Positions 15,355 through 23,435 are shown, counted from the stretch's first letter. The stretch: DNA of 64,000 nucleotides from Kitasatospora azatica KCTC 9699 (GCF_000744785.1 NZ_JQMO01000003.1:1984001-2048000), one strand, 5' to 3'. Translations and numbers: made by a program. The notes: generated from the letters alone by a model not told the origin.

Positions 15355-17265
15355 ATGGAAGCCGAGTCGGAGCCCTACGTCCGCCTCGCGACCCTTCGCA
15401 CCTTGCACCGGGTCGTGGCGGACCTCAATGCTGCCCGCAGCCTGGCGGGCACCCTGCAGGCCGTGGTCGAGGGTTCGGTGCACGGGCTCGGCTTCGACGC
15501 CGCCGCGGTGAGCCTGGTCCGCCCCGACGGCGACCTGGTGGTGGCGGCCGTCTGGGAGTACGAGGAACGCGACTACGGCGGCCCCTCGGTGCTGCTCGGC
15601 CAGGTCGGCACCCGCGAGTCCTGGGACCGGCTGCTCGCCGTCGGCGACCACTGGGGCACCCTGCGGTTCCTGCCGCACGACCGCGGCTGGGCGGTGGGCA
15701 CCGACATCCCGCGCTGGACCGGGGACGGCCCGCTGCCGGTCTACGCCAACGACTGGCACCCCGAGGACGGCCTGCTGGCCCCGATGTACAGCGCCGGCGG
15801 CGACCTGCTCGGCGTGCTCAGCGTGGACCGCCCGCGCAGCGGCAAGCGCCCCGGCGCCTGGACCCGCGAGGCGCTGGAGATGTTCTCGCTGCAGGCCTCG
15901 ATCGCGATCGGCAACGCCCGGCTGCGGGCCGAGATGCAGCGCGCGCTGGCCCGGCTGGAGAAGGAGCAGCAGGCGCTGCGGGCCAGCGAGGAGAGCTTCC
16001 GGCAGGCCTTCGAGTACGCCCCCAGCGGGATGGCCATCACCGAGCTGCACGGGGCCGCCCGCGGGCAGCTGACCCGGGTCAACGACGCGCTCTGCCGGCT
16101 GCTCGGCCGCCCGCGCGCGGCGCTGCGCCAGCAGAGCTTCCTGGACCTGGTGCACCCCGAGGACCGCGGCCTGCTGGAGCGCACCAGCGCCGAGAGCGGC
16201 CGGGCCGAACTTCGGCTGGCCCGGCGCGACGGCGGCTACCAGTGGGTCTGCCTGCGCAACTCGATCGTGGCGGACGCGGCCGAGGGGCCGAGTTTCCTGC
16301 TCACCCACGTCGAGGACATCGAGGACCGCAAGCGGCACGAGCTGCAACTCGCCCACCGGGCCAGCCACGACGCGCTCACCGGCCTGCCGAACGGCGCCGA
16401 GCTGCGCAGCCGGCTGGCCCGCCGGCTCTGCGCCCTGCCGCAGGGCCCGGGCGGCGCGGCCGCGCACGGGGCCGCCGCGGCTGGACCGTGCGCGTTGGAG
16501 GGTGCGGCCGCCGCGCACGGCTCCTCGGGCTCCTACGGCCCGCACAGCCCGCGCTCCGGGCAGGAGGTCCCGGCGCCCGTCGGTGGGCCGCCGGACGGCG
16601 GCTACGGGGGCTACGGCGGCCCGGGCGGGCGCGGCACCCTGGTGCACGGCTACGCGGAGCGCGGCGCCACCGCCGAGCGCCCCGGCTACCAGGCCGGTGG
16701 CGGTGGTGGCGGTGGCGGCGGTGGTGGCGGCGCCTTCGCCGCCCCGGGGATGGAGCACGTGCACGCGGTGGTGCCGACCGACCCGGAGGCCGCGCCGGAG
16801 CCCTGGCACGGCCCGCGGTCCAGCGGCGGCCCCGGCCCGCAGAAGGGCCTGGCGGTGCTCTTCTGCGACCTGGACGGCTTCAAGTCGGTCAACGACCGGT
16901 TCGGCCACAACGCCGGTGACGCGGTGCTGGTGGAGGTGGCCCGGCGGCTGCAGCAGGTGGTCCGCGAGGGTGACACGGTGGCCCGGCTCGGCGGTGACGA
17001 GTTCGTGGTGCTGGCCGACAGCATCGGTAACGAGGAGGCGGCCGACCTCGCGGTCCGGCTGCGCAACGCGATCATCCCGCCGATGCGGATAGCCGGGCGG
17101 GTGATGCGGGTCGGGGTGAGCCTGGGGATCGGTTGGGCGGGCTGCGGGATGAGCATCGAAGAGGTGCTGCACCAGGCCGACAAGCGGATGTACGACGAGA
17201 AGCGGGCCCGCGGCGGCGCGGTCCGTGGCGCCCGGGGCGAACGATCCCACCGTCGGGCGGTTTGA
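15355..17265 (+). CDS. cdgB: GAF-PAS-GGDEF diguanylate cyclase (CdgB-like)
   Basis: Makes cyclic di-GMP from two GTP. Domains: GAF about 15-170 (LRTLHRVVADLNAARSLAGTLQAVVEGSVHGL), PAS about 210-325 (EESFRQAFEYAPSGMAI), GGDEF about 335-620. The catalytic residues are present: FCDLDGFKSVNDRFGHNAGDA and intact GGDEF at 546-550. An RxxD inhibitory site, REGD, lies five residues before GGDEF. Between LTGLPNG (about 342) and LAVLFCDLDG (about 498) sits an insert of roughly 130 low-complexity residues, including a run of 12 glycines. The same domain order is found in S. coelicolor CdgB, a BldD target that affects development; equivalence is inferred from domains and from the nearby nagA. Confidence 0.88.
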   Translation: MEAESEPYVRLATLRTLHRVVADLNAARSLAGTLQAVVEGSVHGLGFDAAAVSLVRPDGDLVVAAVWEYEERDYGGPSVLLGQVGTRESWDRLLAVGDHWGTLRFLPHDRGWAVGTDIPRWTGDGPLPVYANDWHPEDGLLAPMYSAGGDLLGVLSVDRPRSGKRPGAWTREALEMFSLQASIAIGNARLRAEMQRALARLEKEQQALRASEESFRQAFEYAPSGMAITELHGAARGQLTRVNDALCRLLGRPRAALRQQSFLDLVHPEDRGLLERTSAESGRAELRLARRDGGYQWVCLRNSIVADAAEGPSFLLTHVEDIEDRKRHELQLAHRASHDALTGLPNGAELRSRLARRLCALPQGPGGAAAHGAAAAGPCALEGAAAAHGSSGSYGPHSPRSGQEVPAPVGGPPDGGYGGYGGPGGRGTLVHGYAERGATAERPGYQAGGGGGGGGGGGGAFAAPGMEHVHAVVPTDPEAAPEPWHGPRSSGGPGPQKGLAVLFCDLDGFKSVNDRFGHNAGDAVLVEVARRLQQVVREGDTVARLGGDEFVVLADSIGNEEAADLAVRLRNAIIPPMRIAGRVMRVGVSLGIGWAGCGMSIEEVLHQADKRMYDEKRARGGAVRGARGERSHRRAV

Positions 17266-17349
17266 GACCACCAGGTCTGAGCAGGGCCGAACTGCGCTGT
17301 AGGGTGCCCTGGGTACAGGTGTCCAGACGGCATTGGGGAGTCCACCGCG

Positions 17350-18336
17350 ATGACGGCGAGCAGCCAGGGACCCGCGGACGACGCGGGCCAGATCCCGCAG
17401 GACGAGGACCCGTTCGCCTATCTCTACCGTCCGGCCGAGGGTGCGGACGGCACCGAGCAGGCACCGGGCGCACCGCGTGGCGGGTACCGCCCGATGGAGG
17501 TCGGCCGGGCCCAGTACGGGCAGCAGGCGGCCCGTCCGCAGGCCCCGTTCCCGCCCACCGCGCCGTACCCGCCGCAGCGGCCGTACGGGCCCGGCGCCGA
17601 GCAGACCAGCCAACTCCCGCACCAGCAGGCGCGTTACGCCGAGCGGTCGCGCCCGCAGCCGGGCGAGGACGCGCCGCGCGGGCGCGGCAAGGGGCCGGTG
17701 ATCGGTGTGGTGGCGGTGGTCGCGGCGATCGCGATCGGGTCCGGTATCGCGCTGTCCGGCAACGACGGCAAGAGCAGCAAGGACAACGCGGCGCCCGGTC
17801 CGGCGAGCAGCGCGGGCCACCCGGCGTCGCCCTCGGCCTCCGGGGCGGGCAGCCTGTCGCCGAGCGCCTCGGGTTCGCCGTCCGGCTCGGCGAGTGCCGC
17901 CGGTGCGAACACCTTCATCGACGCCTCGAAGGCGCAGGCCCAGGGCGCGCCGCTGGCGGCCACCGTCAAGGGCACGGTCTCGGCCGACGGGAGCTACCTG
18001 ACGCTCCAGCAGGGTTCCAGCGTGACCTGGACGGTCACCGTGCCGACGGCCGGCCAGTACAAGTTCTGGCTGCACTACAGCAACAACGGGGACCCGGTGA
18101 AGGTCGCGGTCAGCGTCAACGGCGCCGACCACCCGGGCGGCACCACCTTCAAGAGCTACAGCAAGGGCGGCGACCCGTCGCAGGCCTGGTCCTACACGAA
18201 CATATGGCCGCAGCTGCAGGCGGGCAGCAACACCATCGTGGTCACGCCGGCCGGCGGCCCGGTCCTGGTGGACCAGGTCGCCGTCACCGGCATGGACGTC
18301 AACGGCAACTACCCGAGCGGCTCCGCCACCGGCTGA
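17350..18336 (+). CDS. Membrane-anchored protein with C-terminal carbohydrate-binding (CBM35-like) domain
   Basis: 328 residues. A Pro/Gln/Arg-rich cytoplasmic region (1-115) precedes one membrane helix (GPVIGVVAVVAAIAIGSGIAL, about 116-137). A Ser/Ala/Gly linker leads to a beta-rich domain from about 185 resembling CBM35/CBM6 modules (GSSVTWTVTVPTAGQYKFWLHYSNNGDPVKVAVSVNG, GSNTIVVTPAGGPVLVDQVAVTG). It would display a sugar-binding module on the outer face with its N-terminus inside. Its last 28 bases overlap the 3' end of the opposite-strand aldolase gene. Confidence 0.75.
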   Translation: MTASSQGPADDAGQIPQDEDPFAYLYRPAEGADGTEQAPGAPRGGYRPMEVGRAQYGQQAARPQAPFPPTAPYPPQRPYGPGAEQTSQLPHQQARYAERSRPQPGEDAPRGRGKGPVIGVVAVVAAIAIGSGIALSGNDGKSSKDNAAPGPASSAGHPASPSASGAGSLSPSASGSPSGSASAAGANTFIDASKAQAQGAPLAATVKGTVSADGSYLTLQQGSSVTWTVTVPTAGQYKFWLHYSNNGDPVKVAVSVNGADHPGGTTFKSYSKGGDPSQAWSYTNIWPQLQAGSNTIVVTPAGGPVLVDQVAVTGMDVNGNYPSGSATG

Positions 18337-19193
18337 CCGGACCGGGTGGCGACCACCCGGGCCAGCTGGGCGACGGTCTCGGCCATCGCGGTCCGGGCCG
18401 GGCCGAGCACCTTGCGCGGGTCCACCGCGTCCGGCAGCCGGTCCAGCGCGGCGCGCAGGGCCGGGGTGAAGGCGGTGTTCAGCGCCGTACCGATGTTGAT
18501 CTTGACCAGGCCGGCCGTGACGCCGGCGGCGAGCTCGGCGTCGGGGACGCCGGAGCTGCCGTGCAGGACCAGCGGGACGGGCACCGCGGCCGCCAGCCGG
18601 GCGATCAGCGCGTGGTCCAGGCCGGCCGTCCTGGTGGTCATCGCGTGTGAGCTGCCGACCGCCACGGCCAGCGCGTCCACCCGGGTCCCGGCGACGTAGT
18701 CGGCGGCCTCGGCCGGGTCGGTGCGGGCGCCCGGGGCGTGTGCGGGCAGCGGCGGCTCGCCGTCCTTGCCGCCGACCCGGCCGAGCTCGGCCTCCAGGTG
18801 CAGGCCGTGCCGGTGGGCGAACTCGGCCGCCTCGGCGGTGGCCTTGAGGTTCTCGGCGTGCGGCAGCGTGGAGGCGTCGAACATCGCGGAGGAGAAGCCG
18901 GCCGCGGGCGCCGCCCGCAGCAGGTCGAAGTCCTCCACGTGGTCCAGGTGCAGGGCGGTGGGGACGGCGGCCGCGGCGGCGACCTCGGCGCAGGCGCGGG
19001 CCAGCGGCAGCAGCCGCCCGCCGTGGTAGGCCACGGCGTTCTGACTGATCTGCAGGATGACCGGGGTGCCGGCCAGTTCGGCGCCGGCCACGATCGCCTC
19101 GGCGTGCTCCAGGGTGATCACGTTGAAGGCGGGCAGTCCGCGGCGGGTCTCGACGGCGTGGGCGAGCAGGTCGGCGGTACGGGCGAGTGGCAT
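18309..19193 (-). CDS. Class II fructose/tagatose-bisphosphate-type aldolase
   Basis: Zinc-dependent aldolase family (FbaA/GatY/KbaY). Visible motifs: GLPAFNVITLEHAEAIVAGAE, ALHLDHVEDFD (catalytic Asp and zinc His), EAELGRVGGKDG, AVGSSHAMT, LVLHGSSGVPD (zinc His) and VKINIGTALN. At 294 residues it resembles the GatY/KbaY size. It is the last gene after the kinase and nagA on this strand, so it may cleave a ketose bisphosphate arising from amino-sugar breakdown; fructose 1,6-bisphosphate is the conservative alternative. A large inverted repeat (19201-19246) covers the space before its start. Confidence 0.82.
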   Translation of the reverse strand: MPLARTADLLAHAVETRRGLPAFNVITLEHAEAIVAGAELAGTPVILQISQNAVAYHGGRLLPLARACAEVAAAAAVPTALHLDHVEDFDLLRAAPAAGFSSAMFDASTLPHAENLKATAEAAEFAHRHGLHLEAELGRVGGKDGEPPLPAHAPGARTDPAEAADYVAGTRVDALAVAVGSSHAMTTRTAGLDHALIARLAAAVPVPLVLHGSSGVPDAELAAGVTAGLVKINIGTALNTAFTPALRAALDRLPDAVDPRKVLGPARTAMAETVAQLARVVATRSGQPVAEPLG

Positions 19194-19200
19194 GGGAGTC

Positions 19201-19246
19201 CCTCGGGAGGTGGGCGGGGTTTGGTGGCGCCGCGCACCTCCCGAGG
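19201..19246 (-). promoter_or_regulatory. Inverted repeat between nagA and the aldolase gene
   Basis: CCTCGGGAGGTG (19201-19212) and CACCTCCCGAGG (19235-19246) form a perfect 12-pair stem with a 22-base loop. On the minus strand the 3' arm ends in the GAGG that is the aldolase ribosome-binding site, so the fold could both attenuate transcription after nagA and hide translation of the aldolase. Confidence 0.6.
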
Positions 19247-19262
19247 AGAATGTGAGGGGTAC

Positions 19263-20429
19263 TCAGATTCCCTTGGGGAAGTGCTCGGCGCCCTTGATCC
19301 ATTCGCCGCGGCGGACCACGGCGACCAGGTCGTAGCTGTGGGAGTCGAGGACGGCCAGGTCGGCGCTCTTGCCGACGGCCAGCGAGCCGATCGAGTCGGC
19401 CAGCCCGAGCAGGGCGGCGGGGGTGGTCGAGATGGACTGCACGGTCTGAGTCAGGCTCAGCTTGTTGACGAGGACGGAGCGCTGGAAGGCGACGTCCAGG
19501 GTCAGCGTGGAACCGGCGATCGAGCCGCCCTCCACCAGCCGGGCGACGCCGTCGGTGACCCGGACCTGCAGCGGGCCCAGCGGGTAGAGGCCGTCGCCCA
19601 TGCCGGCCGCGCCCATCGCGTCGGTGATCAGCGCGACCCGCCCGGCGCCGGCCGTGCCGTACGCCAGGTCCAGCACCGAGGGGTGCAGGTGGGTGCCGTC
19701 GTTGATCAGCTCCACGGTGACCCGCTCGTCCTCGAGCAGGGCGACGATCGGTCCGGGCGCGCGGTGCTGGATGCCCGGCATCGCGTTGAACAGGTGGGTG
19801 GCGACGGTGGCGCCGGCCTCGATCGCCTCCAGGGTCAGCGCGTAGTCGGAGTCGGTGTGGCCGACCGCCGCGATCACGCCCAGGTCGGCGAGCATCCGCA
19901 CCGACTCGAGGCCACCGGGCAGTTCGGGGGCCAGGGTGACCATCCTGGCGGTGCCGCGCGCGGCGTCCACCAGCTTGCGGACCAACGCCGGGTCCGGGTC
20001 GCGCAGCAGGTCGGGGCGGTGTGCGCCGCACCGTCCCGGCGAGATGAACGGGCCCTCGAAGTGGACGCCCGCCAGCACCCCGTCCTCGACCAGTTCGGAG
20101 AGGACCGCGGCCTGCCGGCAGACCTCGTCGATCTCCCCGGTGACGGTGGAGGCGACGGTGGTGGTGGTGCCGTGCTCGAGGTGGGTCCGGGCGGCGACCA
20201 GCGCCTCCTCGGCGATGCCGGAGGCGTAGGAGGCGCCGCCGCCCCCGTGCACGTGCAGGTCGACGAAGCCGGGGACCACGGTGTAGCCGGTCAGGTCCAG
20301 GTCGCCGGCGGCGCGCGCACCGCCGATCCGCGCGATCGTGCTGCCGGAGAAGGCCAGCCGGCCGTCCTCGACGACGCCGCTCGGCAGCACCAGCCGGGCT
20401 CCGGCCAGACCTGTAACGTCCGCGGTCAC
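19263..20429 (-). CDS. nagA: N-acetylglucosamine-6-phosphate deacetylase
   Basis: Removes acetate from GlcNAc-6-phosphate to give glucosamine-6-phosphate, the branch to glycolysis and to peptidoglycan precursors. Signatures: VPGFVDLHVHGGGGASYASG, HFEGPFISPGRCGAHRPDLL, AAVGHTDSDYAL, ATHLFNAMPGIQHRAPG, LINDGTHLHPSVL and LITDAMGAAGMGDG (catalytic Asp), with the typical DLAVLD tail. 388 residues is standard. The start GTG 20429 overlaps the stop of the upstream ROK kinase by four bases, so the two are translationally coupled, and a DasR-type site lies ahead of the pair. Confidence 0.95.
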   Translation of the reverse strand: MTADVTGLAGARLVLPSGVVEDGRLAFSGSTIARIGGARAAGDLDLTGYTVVPGFVDLHVHGGGGASYASGIAEEALVAARTHLEHGTTTTVASTVTGEIDEVCRQAAVLSELVEDGVLAGVHFEGPFISPGRCGAHRPDLLRDPDPALVRKLVDAARGTARMVTLAPELPGGLESVRMLADLGVIAAVGHTDSDYALTLEAIEAGATVATHLFNAMPGIQHRAPGPIVALLEDERVTVELINDGTHLHPSVLDLAYGTAGAGRVALITDAMGAAGMGDGLYPLGPLQVRVTDGVARLVEGGSIAGSTLTLDVAFQRSVLVNKLSLTQTVQSISTTPAALLGLADSIGSLAVGKSADLAVLDSHSYDLVAVVRRGEWIKGAEHFPKGI

Positions 20430-21358
20430 GCGGTCACCTCCATCGTGAGCAGATCCCAGGCGAGCAGGCCGGCGCCCAGGGCGGCGGCGGTGTCTTTGAG
20501 CATGGCCGGGACGACCTTCGGGGGCATCTGGAAGGTCAACCGCTCGGCCACCGCCTGGCGCAGGGGAGTGAGGAGCGTGTCGCCGGACTCGGCCAGCCCG
20601 CCGCCGATGATCACCGTCGACGGGTCGAGCAGGCTCTGGGCCAGCACGATGCCGTCCGCGAGGGCGTCCACCGCGTTCTGCCAGACCGCCAGGGCGCGCG
20701 GGTCGCCGGCGTCGACGGCCAGTGCGCAGGCGGCGGCGTCGGCCGCCGGGTCGCCGACCGCGGCGGCCCAGGCCCGGGAGACCGCGGAGGCCGAGGCCAG
20801 CGTCTCCAGGCAGCCCTTGGCGCCGCAGCCGCAGAGCGGACCGCCGGGACGGACCACCACGTGGCCGATCTCGCCGCCGTAGCCGTGCGCACCGGCCTCG
20901 ATCCGGCCGTCGATCCCGATCGCACCGGCGATACCGGTGCCGAGCGCGATGAACAGGAACCGATCGACGCCGTGGCCGGCACCGATCCGCCCCTCGGCCA
21001 GCCCGCCGGAGCGGACGTCGTGGCCGAGGGCGACCGGCAGGCCGCCGAGCCGCTCACCGAGCAGCTTGCGCATCGGCAGGTCCCGCCAGCCGAGGTTGGC
21101 GGAGAAGACCGCGATCCCGTTCTTCTCGTCGATCGTTCCCGGCACCGCGACGCCGGCCGCGAGCGGGCCCTCGCCGAAACGGCTGCGGCCCTCCTCGGCG
21201 AGGTCGGCGGCGAAGTCGAGGATGGTGGCGACGACGGCATCAGTGCCGTGCTCCCGCCCGGTCGGTCGGCGTGCTTCGAACAGCACGGAGCCGTCCTGGG
21301 CGAGCAGCGCGGCCTTCATGCCGGTGCCGCCTACATCGAGTGCGATGACGTGCTTCAC
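20426..21358 (-). CDS. ROK-family sugar kinase, probable N-acetylglucosamine kinase
   Basis: 310 residues with ATP-binding ALDVGGTGMKAALLAQDG, the catalytic-site segment ALGHDVRSGGLAEGRIGAG, and FIALGTGIAGAI. The ROK zinc-finger region is GHVVVRPGGPLCGCGAKGCLETLASASA (His plus three Cys). Glucokinases share all of these. The overlap with nagA and the dre-like operator immediately upstream favour GlcNAc as substrate (NagK role), with glucose or mannosamine as alternatives. The start codon is GTG. Confidence 0.88.
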   Translation of the reverse strand: MKHVIALDVGGTGMKAALLAQDGSVLFEARRPTGREHGTDAVVATILDFAADLAEEGRSRFGEGPLAAGVAVPGTIDEKNGIAVFSANLGWRDLPMRKLLGERLGGLPVALGHDVRSGGLAEGRIGAGHGVDRFLFIALGTGIAGAIGIDGRIEAGAHGYGGEIGHVVVRPGGPLCGCGAKGCLETLASASAVSRAWAAAVGDPAADAAACALAVDAGDPRALAVWQNAVDALADGIVLAQSLLDPSTVIIGGGLAESGDTLLTPLRQAVAERLTFQMPPKVVPAMLKDTAAALGAGLLAWDLLTMEVTA

Positions 21359-21386
21359 GGGGGACAGTTTCCCTTGACCGAGGAGG

Positions 21387-21402
21387 AGAGGTCTAGTCCA
21401 GT
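21387..21402 (-). promoter_or_regulatory. DasR-type dre operator ahead of the kinase-nagA operon
   Basis: AGAGGTCTAGTCCAGT matches 13 of 16 bases of the dre consensus ACTGGTCTAGACCAGT. It lies 29-44 bases upstream of the kinase GTG, overlapping a probable -10 region on the minus strand. DasR, the GntR-family GlcNAc sensor of streptomycetes, is known to control nagK-nagA through such sites. Confidence 0.75.
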
Positions 21403-21469
21403 GGTCGTATTGGTCTGATCCGGGATGGGTGAGCTTGGTCGCTCCGGCCGCCGGCGGCGCCGTTGCGGC

Positions 21470-22411
21470 TCAGAGCTGGACCGAGCGGGTGAGCGAGCGC
21501 GGGTTGTCCACGTCCAGGCCGCGGGCGCCGGCCAGGACGACCGCGAGGCGGTGCACCCGGACCAGGTCGGCCAGCGGGTCCAGGCCCTCGGCGGCGCGGT
21601 CGGAGCCGGCGACCAGCAGGCCGCCGGTCCGGGCGATGTCGCCGGCCAGGCCCTCGGGCAGGGCGCCGAGCATCCAGGCCGCGCGGCCGGGCGCGGTGAT
21701 CGCGATCGGGCCGTGCCGGTACTCCATCGCCGGGTAGGCCTCGGTCCAGAAGACCGCCGCCTCGCGCATCTTCAGTCCGGCCTCGAGGGCCAGGCCGTTG
21801 GTCCAGCCGGCGCCCAGGAAGGTGATCTGGTCCACCTCCAGGATGCCCTCGGGCAGCGGCTCGGCCAATGCCCGCTCGGCGTCCGCGGCGGCCTGTTCCA
21901 CCGTCGCCACGCCGGGCGGCAGTGCCTGCTCGGCCTCCAGGTGGGCGCGCAGCAGCGCCAGCGCGGTGGTGGCGAACCGGGTCTGCACCACCGAGCGCTC
22001 GTCGGCGAAGTCCAGCACCAGCACCTGGTCGGCGGCGGTCATCACCGGGGTGGCCGGGTCGGCGGTGAGCGAGGTGGTGGCGACGCTGCCGTGCAGCCGG
22101 CCGAGCAACTCCAGCACCTCGGTGGTGGTGCCGGAGCGGGTGATCGCGATCACCCGGTCGTAGCTGCGGCCGTACGGGAACTCGGAGGCGGCGAAGGCGT
22201 CCGTCTCGCCGTGCCCGGCCGACTCGCGCAGCGCGGCGTACGCCTGGGCCATGAACCAGGAGGTGCCGCAGCCGACCACCGCGACCCGCTCGCCGCGGCG
22301 CGGCAGGGCGGCGGCCGCCTCCTCAGTCCCGGCCAGGGCCGCGGCGCGGCGCCAGCAGGACGGCTGGGTGGCCAGTTCCTCGGCGGTCAGTGAGCTGTCA
22401 GTGGCGGTCAT
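21470..22411 (-). CDS. SIS-domain sugar isomerase/deaminase-like protein (AgaS / GlmS isomerase domain)
   Basis: 313 residues with two SIS phosphosugar-binding domains (VAVVGCGTSWFMAQAYAALRES; RVIAITRSGTTTEVLELLG; ITFLGAGWTNGLALEAGLKMREAAVFWTEAYPAMEYRHGPIA). This matches the isomerase half of glucosamine-6-phosphate synthase without the glutaminase half, like AgaS-type aldose-ketose isomerases or deaminases. It should act on amino-sugar 6-phosphates alongside NagA. It has its own promoter facing a DeoR regulator, which probably controls it. Confidence 0.85.
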   Translation of the reverse strand: MTATDSSLTAEELATQPSCWRRAAALAGTEEAAAALPRRGERVAVVGCGTSWFMAQAYAALRESAGHGETDAFAASEFPYGRSYDRVIAITRSGTTTEVLELLGRLHGSVATTSLTADPATPVMTAADQVLVLDFADERSVVQTRFATTALALLRAHLEAEQALPPGVATVEQAAADAERALAEPLPEGILEVDQITFLGAGWTNGLALEAGLKMREAAVFWTEAYPAMEYRHGPIAITAPGRAAWMLGALPEGLAGDIARTGGLLVAGSDRAAEGLDPLADLVRVHRLAVVLAGARGLDVDNPRSLTRSVQL

Positions 22412-22452
22412 GCCAGTGGGCCCCTCTCTCCTGGTTGCTTAAAACTGATTGA

Positions 22453-22482
22453 TTTATAGCTCTTTCGCGCATGATTGCGCAA
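22453..22482 (-). promoter_or_regulatory. Promoter and probable operator of the SIS-domain gene
   Basis: On the minus strand, TTGCGC (22477-22482) and TATAAA (22453-22458) are separated by 18 bases, a near-ideal sigma-70-type promoter. GCGCA-TGAT-TGCGC (22467-22480), a perfect inverted repeat, overlaps the -35 box. The adjacent divergent DeoR gene is the likely repressor. Confidence 0.65.
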
Positions 22483-22577
22483 GACGCCGGAAGGAGCGCG
22501 GACGTCGGCCCGAGTCGGCCCGGTGCTGTGCGACGCTGTCCCGATACGGCCTGGTCGACGAAGAGGGATGGCACGGC

Positions 22578-23372
22578 GTGTCCAGATACGAGCGGTGGAA
22601 CGGTCTCCTTGAACTCCTTGCCGAGCACGGCAAGTTGGAGGTCGAAGAGGCAGCGGCCGCGCTGGGGGTGTCGGCCGCCACGATCCGCCGTGACCTGGAT
22701 CAGCTGGCCCGCCAGCAGATGGTCACCCGTACGCGGGGCGGCGCGGTGGCGCACAACGTCTCCTACGACCTCCCGCTGCGCTACAAGACGGCCCGCAACG
22801 CCGGCGCCAAGCAGCGGATCGGGCAGGCGGTGGCCGCGCTGATCGCCCCCGGCGAGGTGGTCGGCCTGAACGGCGGCACCACCACCACCGAGGTGGCCCG
22901 CGCGCTCGCGGTGCGCCCCGAACTGACCGAGCGGGCCGAGAACGGGGCCGGCCAGCCGCTCACCGTGGTGACCAACGCGCTCAACATCGCCAATGAGCTG
23001 ACGGTCCGACCGTCGGTCAAGATCGTGGTCACCGGTGGAGTGGCCCGACCGCAGTCCTACGAGCTGATCGGCCCGCTGGCCGCCGCGGTGCTCAACGAAC
23101 TGACCCTGGACGTCACCGTGTTGGGTGTGGACGCGCTGGACGTCGAGGCCGGCGCCACCGCGCACCACGAGGGCGAGGCGAGCGTCAACCGGCTGCTGGC
23201 CGAGCGGGCCCGCAAGGTGGTGGTGGCGGCCGACTCCTCCAAGTTGGGCCGGCGCGCCTTCGCCCGGATCTGCGGGCTCGAGGCGATCGACACCCTGGTC
23301 ACCGACGACGCGGTGGACGAGGAGCTGGCCGCCGCCTTCGCAGAGGCGGGAGTACGGGTGCTGACGGTGTGA
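22578..23372 (+). CDS. DeoR/GlpR-family transcriptional regulator
   Basis: 264 residues. The N-terminal DeoR helix-turn-helix reads RYERWNGLLELLAEHGKLEVEEAAAALGVSAATIRRDLDQLARQQMVTRTRGGAV. The C-terminal sugar-phosphate sensor domain has LNGGTTTTEVARAL, LTVVTNALNIANEL, VTGGVARPQSYELIGPLA and VVAADSSKLGRRAFARI. Such regulators usually respond to phosphorylated sugars. It is divergent from the SIS-domain gene and probably represses it. GTG 22578 is chosen because the protein then begins SRYERW, the family N-terminus. Confidence 0.9.
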   Translation: MSRYERWNGLLELLAEHGKLEVEEAAAALGVSAATIRRDLDQLARQQMVTRTRGGAVAHNVSYDLPLRYKTARNAGAKQRIGQAVAALIAPGEVVGLNGGTTTTEVARALAVRPELTERAENGAGQPLTVVTNALNIANELTVRPSVKIVVTGGVARPQSYELIGPLAAAVLNELTLDVTVLGVDALDVEAGATAHHEGEASVNRLLAERARKVVVAADSSKLGRRAFARICGLEAIDTLVTDDAVDEELAAAFAEAGVRVLTV

Positions 23373-23378
23373 CAACAT

Positions 23379-23435
23379 CCGCGCGAACGTTGCGTGTGGT
23401 GCAACGCGAGCGCCCACTTCGGTAACGTTCCGCGG
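23379..23435. repeat. Spaced inverted repeat before the sugar-binding lipoprotein
   Basis: CCGCGCGAACGTT (23379-23391) and AACGTTCCGCGG (23424-23435) are complementary except for one unpaired base, with about 32 bases between. A small GTTGC/GCAAC hairpin lies inside. It could terminate the DeoR gene or serve as an operator for the lipoprotein gene. Confidence 0.45.

Noticed and set aside
16697..16740. Frameshift or sequencing error in the glycine run of the cyclase
   Set aside because: The frame remains open and the GGDEF domain continues in frame on both sides, so an insert is the simpler reading.
17262..17280. AGACC-ACCA-GGTCT inverted repeat as a second DasR site
   Set aside because: It overlaps the end of the cyclase gene and matches the dre centre poorly; it is more likely part of a weak terminator.
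15124..20031. A 1635-codon open frame on the minus strand
   Set aside because: It runs antisense to the diguanylate cyclase and sugar-binding genes, has Arg/Pro/Gly-rich nonsense composition, and is expected by chance in DNA with so few AT-rich stop codons.
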